Below, one piece after another: positions 6,210-13,030 of a stretch of DNA of 13,030 nt (positions are counted from its first letter, which is position 1; each line of letters starts with the position of its first letter). The notes below the pieces were generated by a model, which saw nothing but the letters and a program-made list of their open reading frames with translations, did not search any database and was not told the origin of the DNA. This DNA comes from UBA3071 sp965369635. GTDB lineage: Bacteria; Chloroflexota; Anaerolineae; UBA3071. The DNA lies in the NCBI GenBank assembly GCA_965369635.1, contig CBDURC010000072.1:1-13030 (forward strand). Reading direction: 5' to 3'. The translations under genes were made by a program, and so were the position numbers.

Positions 6210-7031
6210 TTACCGCTTGCGCTGTTTCTTGCGCGCCCGTCTCTGCTGCTTGCGCCCTTTCTTTCGCTTGTCCCTTCTGCGACGTTCCGCCTGGCGCTGT
6301 TGAGCCGCTTCTTGCCTCCGTGGGGACAGACCCCAGTGAAGCTCCGGCCGAGGCGTTTGTCGTTCCTCCAACAAGCCTAGCGCGATTTGGGCATCCTCCC
6401 AATCGCCCGCGATAGAGAGATTGACACAATCCGCGGCAAAGGCGCGCTCCATGACCACCACGGCCTCGACTGCTTCCAGATCGATCAAATCGGAGATGAT
6501 GAAGGCATTCAGTGTGGGGTCCAGCTCGGCAGACTGCGCTAGCCGTTCGGCCAAGGCAACGACGCACTCGACCCGGGCCTCGGGATGCTGCTTGCCGATT
6601 TGCTTCAGACCTTCGCTAGCGGCCGCACGGGCCCACAGTCCGTGGGATGGATCGGCCAGATACTCGCTCAGGACAGGGGCCGCAGCCGGCCCGATGGCGC
6701 CAAAGGCTCTGGGCAGGTCTTCCCCCACCCAGTCGTCGCCATATTCATCAATACGATCAAGAAGCCCCGCGAGCGGTTCCACCGCCGACTCGGCGCGCAA
6801 CTGTCCCAGGGCGCGCCAGGCGTGAACCGGCGACCAGACATCCAGACTATCCGGGTCGGCCAAGTGCAATTCCTCATCCAGCGCCATGCGGATCAGGTCA
6901 GGGACATGCTGCGGACCAAGGCCCAGCGCCAGGTAGTCGGGCCAGGCTCCGATCCTGCTGCAGTCGCCGAAGGTGAGCAAGTCAGAGACTGGAGGCGGAT
7001 AGCCATAATCAGAGCAATCAGGTTCGGTCAT
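6210..7031 (-). CDS. HEAT-type helical repeat protein (DUF1186-like) with Arg/Lys-rich C-terminal tail
   Basis: A 273-residue soluble protein. Residues about 10-225 are helical repeats of HEAT/armadillo type: YPPPVSDLLTFGDC, WPDYLALGLGPQHVPDLIRM, VHAWRALGQL, LPRAFGAIGPAAAPVLSEYL and LNAFIISDLIDLEAVEAVVV. The pattern resembles a widespread uncharacterised family often labelled DUF1186 or HEAT-repeat protein, from memory rather than a search. Residues about 235-273 are almost entirely Arg, Lys and Gln (RRRRDKRKKGRKQQRRARKK), suggesting RNA, DNA or ribosome binding. ATG at 7029-7031 overlaps the TGA of the preceding methyltransferase remnant as ATGA, so its original start depended on that upstream gene; no independent promoter is obvious. 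It is the only intact gene in the 5.7-7.4 kb zone. Function is unknown. Confidence 0.75.
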   Translation of the reverse strand: MTEPDCSDYGYPPPVSDLLTFGDCSRIGAWPDYLALGLGPQHVPDLIRMALDEELHLADPDSLDVWSPVHAWRALGQLRAESAVEPLAGLLDRIDEYGDDWVGEDLPRAFGAIGPAAAPVLSEYLADPSHGLWARAAASEGLKQIGKQHPEARVECVVALAERLAQSAELDPTLNAFIISDLIDLEAVEAVVVMERAFAADCVNLSIAGDWEDAQIALGLLEERQTPRPELHWGLSPRRQEAAQQRQAERRRRDKRKKGRKQQRRARKKQRKR

Positions 7032-7213
7032 TGCTTGCCCTCCACCACCGCGATCTCTTCATCCATCAGCCCATACAACTGGTACACGATGCGGCCAATG
7101 ATCCGGTCGGTGGCCTCAACGTCCGCCAGCAGCGGGCGCAGCGTCTCCGTCGAGGTCTCCCACGCGGCGCGGATCTTGGCCGCGGCCTTCCATCCTGCCT
7201 CTTCCCTCGGCGG
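7028..7213 (-). pseudogene. 3' remnant of an N6-adenine DNA methyltransferase or restriction-modification enzyme
   Basis: Reading leftward from just after an in-frame TAG (7214-7216) there are 61 sense codons and a TGA at 7028-7030. The peptide ends TDRIIGRIVYQLYGLMDEEI then AVVEGKQ. This closely resembles the signature end of large N6-adenine DNA methyltransferases and fused type II or BREX-type enzymes, where a helix is followed by IDxLVYxLYGLTxEEIxxVEG. The catalytic domain (NPPY motif) and everything else upstream are absent, and the fragment has no good start. Its TGA overlaps the ATG of the HEAT-type gene, showing that the two were once adjacent genes in one transcript. The exact enzyme type cannot be told from the tail alone. 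Confidence 0.7.
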
Positions 7214-7228
7214 CTATGGAAAGTCGCT

Positions 7229-7357
7229 CTACCCGTGCCTTCGCACAAACCGCGCCATGCGCTCCAGCGCTTCCTCGATCTGCTCCTTGGCCGTGGCGTA
7301 GCAGGCTCGCACGTACCCCTCGCCGCCGAGGCCGAAGGCCGGGCCGGGCACCACTGC
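7229..7357 (-). pseudogene. 3' remnant of a class I/II (PLP) aminotransferase
   Basis: The leftward frame ending in TAG at 7229-7231 encodes AVVPGPAFGLGGEGYVRACY then ATAKEQIEEALERMARFVRRHG. This is the characteristic C-terminus of fold-type I aminotransferases of the AspC/PatA group, where PGxxFGxxGExxxRxxYA carries the Arg that binds the substrate carboxylate (here the R of GYVRACY). Only about 42 codons remain; the cofactor lysine and the rest are gone. Resemblance begins 15 bp after the alanine dehydrogenase stop codon at 7372-7374, so the break coincides with the end of ald. The fragment stops 15 bp before the methyltransferase remnant begins. Confidence 0.8.
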
Positions 7358-7371
7358 CTGTGATCGGAGTG

Positions 7372-8487
7372 CTATACCATCAGGTGCTCCAGTGGCGTGT
7401 ACTCCAGCCCAAATGCCTCAGACACAGCCTCATAGGTGATGTGGCCAGCATATGTGTTCACCCCCTTGGCCAAAGCAAGATCCCTTTGTACTGCTTCAGC
7501 GAAACCGTGATTGGCCAGCCTGACGACGTAAGGCAGGGTAGCGTTGGACAAGGCATAGGTCGAGGTGCGTGGCACGGCCCCCGGCATGTTGGTCACACAG
7601 TAGTGGATCACGCCATCGACCACGTAGACCGGATCGCTGTGAGATGTAGGATGCGAAGTCTCTATGCAGCCACCCTGATCAATGGCCACATCTACCACCA
7701 CGCAGCCCGGCTTCATCGCACTGATCATCTCTCGGGTCACCAAACGTGGAGCCTTGGCTCCGGCGATTAACACCGCGCCAACCACTACATCAGCGATTCG
7801 CACCGTTTCGGCGATGTTAAGAGGGTTGGAACTCAAGGTGGACAGGTTGCCGTGCAGAACCTCGCTTAGGTAGCGCAACCGCCCGATGTTGATGTCAACG
7901 ATGGTCACGTGAGCCCCCATCCCCAGGGCAATCTGTGCGGCACTGGTGCCCACCGTCCCACCGCCGATGATAGCCACATCTGAGGGCCGCACACCGGGCA
8001 CTCCCCCCAGTAGCTTCCCACGCCCGCCATTCATCCTCTCCAGATAGTGAGCAGCTACTTGCACGGCCATTCGACCAGCTACTTCACTCATGGGTGTGAG
8101 CAGCGGCAGATAGCCATTGGGTAACTCGACCGTCTCATAGCCAATGCCGGTGACCTCGCGTCTCAACAGTTCGTGAGTCAGCTCCTCACAGGCTGCCAGA
8201 TGCAAGTAGGTGAATAACAAGAGCCCGCGTCGCAGGAAATCGTACTCCTGAGGCATCGGCTCTTTGACTTTCAGCACCATCTCTGCCCCGTTGAAGACCT
8301 TGGCCGGAGAGCCGACCAGCATCGCGCCGACCCGCTCGTACTCGGCATCGGAGAAGCCGCTGCCCGCCCCGGCCCCGGCTTCCACCAGGACCCGGTGACC
8401 AGCTTCGACCAACATATGCGCGCCACCGGGGGTGAGCGAAACTCGATACTCGTTGTCCTTGATTTCCTTTGGTACGCCGATGATCAT
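7372..8487 (-). CDS. ald: Alanine dehydrogenase
   Basis: Catalyses the reversible NAD-dependent oxidative deamination of L-alanine to pyruvate and ammonium. The product is 371 residues, the standard length. Visible features are MIIGVPKEIKDNEYRVSLTP at the N-terminus with substrate-binding Arg15, Lys75 in LKVKEP, the catalytic His96 in TYLHLA, and MSEVAGRMA. The Rossmann nucleotide-binding loop is AIIGGGTVGTSAA with the acidic strand end VTIVDINIGRL, followed by DVAIDQGGCIETS and TNMPGAVPRTSTYALSNATL. ATG at 8485-8487 has TGGAGGA 6 nt upstream. The DUF6504-like gene lies 94 bp upstream on the same strand; a CATAAT/TAATAC-like element lies in that gap but no clear -35. Downstream the coding end abuts an aminotransferase tail. 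The product is complete and should be functional. Confidence 0.97.
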   Translation of the reverse strand: MIIGVPKEIKDNEYRVSLTPGGAHMLVEAGHRVLVEAGAGAGSGFSDAEYERVGAMLVGSPAKVFNGAEMVLKVKEPMPQEYDFLRRGLLLFTYLHLAACEELTHELLRREVTGIGYETVELPNGYLPLLTPMSEVAGRMAVQVAAHYLERMNGGRGKLLGGVPGVRPSDVAIIGGGTVGTSAAQIALGMGAHVTIVDINIGRLRYLSEVLHGNLSTLSSNPLNIAETVRIADVVVGAVLIAGAKAPRLVTREMISAMKPGCVVVDVAIDQGGCIETSHPTSHSDPVYVVDGVIHYCVTNMPGAVPRTSTYALSNATLPYVVRLANHGFAEAVQRDLALAKGVNTYAGHITYEAVSEAFGLEYTPLEHLMV

Positions 8488-8581
8488 CTTCGATCCTCCA
8501 GGTTTTTGTGTATTATGTCACACTCTGACTCGCACCTCCAGACCCAACAGGTCACCAACGGGGATGTCCCCGTCGCCCCCG

Positions 8582-8824
8582 TCATGGGTCGTCAAGGCTG
8601 GTGATGCTCCATTGATCCACGTGTTCCCGGTACAAGAGCCGGAAACGCCCATTACCGTCGACACGCACGACAAAGCACGGTCCTTCCGGCGTGCGCCAGG
8701 CTCGCTCCACCGCCTCAATCATCCGCCTCTCCCCCTGCCAGGTGAACGCCCTTGGCTCCTGGGCGTAGGTGTAGCCAGAGTAGCACTCGACGGTGAGGGC
8801 TGTATTGTCGTTCTCGCCTTCCAT
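8582..8824 (-). CDS. Small conserved protein, DUF6504-like
   Basis: An 80-residue protein starting MEGENDNTALTVECYSGYTY, continuing EPRAFTWQGERRMIEAVERA and WRTPEGPCFVVRVDGNGRFR, then an LLYREHVDQWSI segment. The pattern of a short strand, (R)xFxWxGxRxxI, Trp, and a final FRLxYxxxxxxW resembles the small DUF6504 family, seen mostly in Actinobacteria and Chloroflexota. That assignment is from memory and tentative. ATG at 8822-8824 follows AAGGGAGGGAGG almost directly. A TTG 24 nt upstream (8846-8848) is the alternative start and would add eight residues. The gene starts 48 bp after the nucleotidyltransferase stop, so co-transcription is likely. Function is unknown. Confidence 0.6.
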   Translation of the reverse strand: MEGENDNTALTVECYSGYTYAQEPRAFTWQGERRMIEAVERAWRTPEGPCFVVRVDGNGRFRLLYREHVDQWSITSLDDP

Positions 8825-8872
8825 CCTCCCTCCCTTCAGACCGAGCAACCTGGCTTGCCGCCGCGCAGCGGC

Positions 8873-9864
8873 TCACGGCGTCGGGCTGAAATCCACGGCC
8901 GACGAATCGCCAACGTTGAATCGGCGGAAACGTCCCCGCACCAGCGCATCCTTGCCCACTAGCGACTGGTCAAGCATGGCATCCTCAATGGTTGCTCCGG
9001 CGTCAATGATGGAATCACGGACAATGGAGCTCCGCACCTTCGCACCTTCGCCGATGGTCACATAGGGGCCGATGACCGAGTCCCGTACTTTCGCCGTGGA
9101 CGCTATGTGGACGGGAGAGATGATCACCGAGTTGACCGTCTGCGCCTCCCCACCGTTGTCGTGACCGTGCCCCAGCAGATAGCGGTTAGTGTGCAACACC
9201 GCCTCTGGCGTGCCGCAGTCCTCCCACACCTCCACCGTCCAGGCGCTGAAACGCTGCCCCCGACCCACCAGAATCTGGAGTGCATCGGCCAGGAAGTACT
9301 CTCCCTGGGTCTTGATGTCGCGCTCGATCAGCTCGTCAATCGCTGAGAAGAGCGCAGGCCCATCTTTGACGTAGTAGAGGCCGATGACTGCCAGGTTGGA
9401 GACAGGCTTGGCCGGCTTCTCCACGAAACGGGTGATGAATCCTTCATCGCCCAGGGTGACCACGCCGAAGCGGCGGGGATCATCCACCTCCTTGCAGTAG
9501 ATCACACCGTCGGTCGGCAGGTTGCGTAGTGGGACCAGGTCCGCCTCGAAGATAGTATCCACAAAGAGGATGAGCACATCGCCATCGACGTATTCCCGCG
9601 CCAGCCGAATGGCATGAGCCTGGCCCAGGAGCTCTTTCTGCTCCACGTAGTGGGCGGGGAAATCGTAGTTCGCCGTGACATACTTCTCGATCTGCTCGCC
9701 CAGATAGCCGACGATGAAGATGATCTCCTGGATGTCCAGGCCCTGCAGCTTGTCCAGCACGTGGCCCAGTACGGCCTTTCCGGCTACGTTGAGCAGCGGC
9801 TTGGGCTTGGAGTAAGTGTGCGGCCTGAGCCGCTTGCCAAACCCCGCCAGGGGAATGATGATTT

Positions 9865-9868
<4 letters not shown>
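8873..9868 (-). CDS. NDP-sugar nucleotidyltransferase with left-handed beta-helix C-terminus (RmlA/GlmU-type)
   Basis: Transfers a nucleotide from an NTP to a sugar-1-phosphate to give an NDP-sugar, a precursor of polysaccharides or glycolipids. The 331-residue product starts MKIIIPLAGFGKRLRPHTYS with KPKPLL. That is the nucleotide-binding loop of the family in a variant form, since most members have GGxGTRLxPLT. Further blocks are IIFIVGYLGEQI, VEQKELLGQAHAI, the VLILFVDTIFEADL metal-binding strand and GVVTLGDEGFITRFVEKP. Residues about 240-320 have hexapeptide-repeat character (VIGPYVTIGEGAKVRSSIVR, DSIIDAGATI), as in long RmlA/GlmU-like enzymes. ATG at 9866-9868 overlaps the gatA TGA as ATGA, with GGAG about 10 nt upstream, and is preferred over the GTG/ATG further up. 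Sugar and nucleotide specificity cannot be told. Confidence 0.85.
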
Positions 9869-11355
<1,487 letters not shown>

Positions 11356-11367
11356 CTGCGCACCGTT

Positions 11368-11655
11368 TCACTCCAGGATAGCTCGCACGCGGAAGCAACC
11401 CGCAGATGCATCGGGGGCGTTGGCCAGAGCGTCTTCAGAGGAAAGAGAGGGTCTCACCTCATCCTTGCGCATGACGTTGCGCAACGGCAGCACAGTGGCC
11501 GTGGGCGGGACGTCAGAGGTGTCTGGTTGCTGCAGCGAAGCGAAATGACCAAGGATGGTCGAAAGCTGCTCTCGAAAACGCTCCTTTTCCTCTGCGGTGA
11601 GCTCCAGCCTCGCCAGATCAGCGATGTGCTCCACCTCGTTCAGGGTCAAAGCCAT
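11368..11655 (-). CDS. gatC: Aspartyl/glutamyl-tRNA(Asn/Gln) amidotransferase subunit C
   Basis: GatC is the small belt-like subunit that clamps GatA to GatB. The 95-residue product matches family length. It begins MALTLNEVEHIADLARLELT, the typical helix, followed by EEKERFREQLSTILGHFASL, then the extended DTSDVPPTATVLPLRNVMRK and the EDEVRPSL-like segment (here DEVRPSLSSEDALANAP), and ends with FRVRAILE. ATG at 11653-11655 has GAGGA about 9 nt upstream and opens the known family start; the frame extends upstream into the promoter, so the longer version is rejected. It is the first gene of the gatC-gatA-nucleotidyltransferase unit, 28 nt downstream of the predicted transcription start. Confidence 0.95.
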   Translation of the reverse strand: MALTLNEVEHIADLARLELTAEEKERFREQLSTILGHFASLQQPDTSDVPPTATVLPLRNVMRKDEVRPSLSSEDALANAPDASAGCFRVRAILE

Positions 11656-11689
11656 TCCGGAAATCCTCTTGGCAAGATGTTGGAGCCAG

Positions 11690-11718
11690 ATTATAACACC
11701 TTCATGCAGGCAAGGCAA
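11690..11718 (-). promoter_or_regulatory. Extended -10 promoter for the gatC-gatA operon
   Basis: On the minus strand TTGCCT (11713-11718) and a perfect TATAAT (11690-11695) are separated by exactly 17 nt, and TGT precedes the -10, giving an extended -10. Predicted start is near 11683, leaving a leader of about 28 nt before gatC. Confidence 0.65.
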
Positions 11719-11784
11719 AACACTGAGGGCTCTTGGAGGTTGCGTTCGGGGCGCCGTTGGTCAGTGGCGGTCTCGTTACTTCTA

Positions 11785-11793
11785 TGATACAAT
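11785..11793 (+). promoter_or_regulatory. Possible extended -10 element for the DUF456 gene
   Basis: TGATACAAT contains a TGn extension and TACAAT (11788-11793). No good -35 is present 17 bp upstream. It lies about 66 bp before the DUF456 start codon, in the 204-bp region divergent from gatC. Confidence 0.4.
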
Positions 11794-11859
11794 ACGGATG
11801 GATCTCCGCTTACAATCATCGGATGTTGGCTGAGCGGTTGGCAAGGACAGGGAGGCGAA

Positions 11860-12363
11860 ATGGCTTCTTTCAGCGGCTGGCTGCTGTTGCAGTGGCTGGC
11901 CTACGTGATCATTGGCGTGGGGGTGCTCGGCGCGGTGCTGCCAGTTATGCCGGGGCCGCTGCTCATCTGGCTGGGCACGTTGCTCTGGGCGTGGGCCGAT
12001 CGCTTTCAGTGCATCGGTTGGCCAACACTGATCATCCTGGGACTGCTGATGATCGCTGCCGGTGGATCAGAGATATGGATGAGTGCACTCGGGGCGCGTC
12101 GGGGTGGGGCATCGTGGCAAGCACTGCTGGCAGGGATCGCCTTGGGCATCGCCGGCTTAGTCTTCTTCTCACTACCAGGTGGCATCATCGGCGTGCTGGC
12201 GGCCATACTGATCGTGGAAGCCTGGCGATCCGGCGGGCTGCGGCCCGCGCTCAAGAGCGGTGGAGGCTTCCTCTTGGGCTACCTCCTTTCCGCCGTCGTG
12301 CAGCTCTCCCTCTCCCTGATCATGGTGGGCATCTTCGCCTGGCAGGCGATGGGAAAGCCCTGA
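11860..12363 (+). CDS. DUF456 family integral membrane protein
   Basis: A 167-residue, very hydrophobic protein with about four or five predicted membrane segments: residues about 9-30, 33-45, 53-70, 85-120 (broken by GG) and 135-162. Family-typical features are GVLGAVLPVMPGPLLIWLGT near the start and, after the second helix pair, the SALGARRGGASWQALLAGIA loop resembling GAKRxGGSxxA. A further SLPGGIIGVLAAIL segment with VEAW follows, where a second PG precedes a helix as though the fold were an internal duplication. ATG at 11860 has GGGAGG 5-6 nt upstream. The gene is divergent from gatC and convergent with the gene at 12452-12886, so it is probably transcribed alone. No biochemical function is established for the family as far as I know. 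Confidence 0.85.
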   Translation: MASFSGWLLLQWLAYVIIGVGVLGAVLPVMPGPLLIWLGTLLWAWADRFQCIGWPTLIILGLLMIAAGGSEIWMSALGARRGGASWQALLAGIALGIAGLVFFSLPGGIIGVLAAILIVEAWRSGGLRPALKSGGGFLLGYLLSAVVQLSLSLIMVGIFAWQAMGKP

Positions 12364-12421
12364 GACGAGACAAGGGGACTGCCTCCGCGTCAAAGCAGGC
12401 TGGCAGCCCCCTTGGACTGCA

Positions 12422-12446
12422 GGGCTGGCGGTGAACTGCCAAGCCC
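12422..12446. terminator. Possible hairpin between convergent genes
   Basis: GGGCTGGC ... GCC-A-AGCCC can form an eight-pair stem with one bulged base and a loop of about 8 nt. It sits between the DUF456 stop and the stop of the convergent membrane-protein gene, where a two-way terminator would be expected. No T-tract follows on either strand, so this is weak. Confidence 0.3.
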
Positions 12447-12451
12447 GCCGC

Positions 12452-12886
12452 TCAGAGCAAGCCCAGCTTCACTCCCAGATTGGCCCTCTCCTCTTGAGCG
12501 CCAGGCCGCCACTGAGCTTCAAGCACCATATCCTCATCCCCAACGACCCGGAAGCTGCGGGTCGGCTCGCCGTGCAAGCTCGGCGGCAAAGCCGGCGACT
12601 GGAACGGCGAGAACCACGGCGCTGCATTGCTCCCACTCGGACTGACCACGATCACCGGCGGCTGCGCACGCTCTCGATACCGCCGCCGCTCCTCCATCAT
12701 CCCACGCTCCTGCACCCGCCGCGTCACCCCCACGACCAGCAAGCTCGTCGGTATGCTCGCCGCCACCCCGAAGATCACCCCGATCACCACCGCCATGGCG
12801 TCCGTGCTCATCCGCTGACCCACGATCACCGCCAACACCGCCACGAACACCAACCCCACCGTTGCCAATACTCGCTTGGCCGTCAT
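12452..12886 (-). CDS. Uncharacterised small membrane protein with two transmembrane helices
   Basis: A 144-residue protein I do not recognise. Residues about 5-24 (VLATVGLVFVAVLAVIVG) and 29-54 (DAMAVVIGVIFGVAASIPTS then LLVVGV) form two membrane helices joined by a four- to five-residue turn. They are followed by a charged stretch, TRRVQERGMMEERRRYRERA, which may be a short amphipathic or coiled-coil helix just inside the membrane. The remainder is a Pro/Ser-rich segment (PPVIVVSPSGSNAAPWFSPF) and a soluble tail with FRVVGDEDMVLEAQW. The start is well supported: GAGGAGGTGA stands 4-5 nt before ATG at 12884-12886. It is convergent with the DUF456 gene. Composition matches the neighbours, so there is no sign of transfer. 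Other Chloroflexota are likely to have homologues, but none can be named here. Confidence 0.65.
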   Translation of the reverse strand: MTAKRVLATVGLVFVAVLAVIVGQRMSTDAMAVVIGVIFGVAASIPTSLLVVGVTRRVQERGMMEERRRYRERAQPPVIVVSPSGSNAAPWFSPFQSPALPPSLHGEPTRSFRVVGDEDMVLEAQWRPGAQEERANLGVKLGLL

Positions 12887-12907
12887 CGCTCACCTCCTCT
12901 GTGTCAG

Positions 12908-12960
12908 GTATCAGTGATCAGATATTGGGTATTGGGTATCAGTATCACGCCCTCTGATAC
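12908..12960. repeat. Repeat cluster upstream of the 12452-12886 gene
   Basis: ATTGGGT occurs twice in tandem (12924-12930, 12931-12937), flanked by direct copies of GTATCAG (12908-12914, 12936-12942) and an inverted copy CTGATAC (12954-12960). TGATCA at 12915-12920 is itself palindromic. The cluster lies 22-75 bp before the start codon, where a promoter should be, but no convincing -35/-10 pair was seen. To the right, 12961-13030 holds nothing I can identify. Confidence 0.7.
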
Positions 12961-13030
12961 TCGAGCACCGACCACTGATCGCTCTGTCACCACCCTCTCT
13001 CCATCTTCGATCCGTCAACATCTGATGTCC

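Noticed and set aside
5705..7371. A mobile element or prophage as the cause of the gene debris
   Set aside because: No transposase, integrase, terminal inverted repeats, target duplications or tRNA attachment site could be found by eye.
11719..11859. An RNA gene or riboswitch in the gatC-DUF456 divergent region
   Set aside because: Only promoter-like elements and a ribosome-binding site are seen; no tRNA fold or known riboswitch core.

Overview
The window looks like ordinary chromosomal DNA from a GC-rich member of the Chloroflexota, probably Anaerolineae or a related class. This is inferred from three traits: secreted proteins with long Thr-Pro linkers (TPTPTP, VPPTPTP), an extracellular protein ending in a YLPII-type tail, and the separate gatC-gatA and gatB loci of a GatCAB transamidase. 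No 16S rRNA, tRNA, CRISPR array, insertion sequence or phage gene was seen, so placement is tentative.

Layout, left to right. (1) 1-2843, minus strand: gatB, then an SH3-domain envelope protein, then the first 99 codons of a paralogue of that protein, cut by the window edge. (2) 2945-3988, minus: a secreted CAP-domain protein. (3) 4196-5704, plus: a family M32 metallocarboxypeptidase. The 207-bp gap between (2) and (3) carries good promoters in both directions. (4) 5705-7371: a decayed zone. The only intact gene is a HEAT-type protein with a very basic tail. Around it lie the 3' tails of three unrelated genes, all on the minus strand: a YbdG-type mechanosensitive channel, an N6-adenine DNA methyltransferase or restriction enzyme, and a class I/II aminotransferase. 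(5) 7372-11655, minus: gatC, gatA, an NDP-sugar nucleotidyltransferase, a small DUF6504-like protein and alanine dehydrogenase. The first three are tightly packed, with an ATGA overlap, behind a strong extended -10 promoter. (6) 11860-12363, plus: a DUF456 membrane protein. (7) 12452-12886, minus: an unrecognised two-helix membrane protein.

How the genes relate. GatC, GatA and GatB together form the amidotransferase that makes Gln-tRNA(Gln) and/or Asn-tRNA(Asn); here gatB lies about 7 kb from gatCA. The SH3 proteins and the CAP protein are cell-surface products. M32 carboxypeptidase and alanine dehydrogenase belong to peptide and amino-acid turnover.

I do not see convincing evidence for a new multi-gene system. 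The most informative signals are the cluster of gene tails, the HEAT-type gene fused by ATGA to a dead methyltransferase tail, the duplicated surface proteins, and seven-base tandem repeats in front of two genes.
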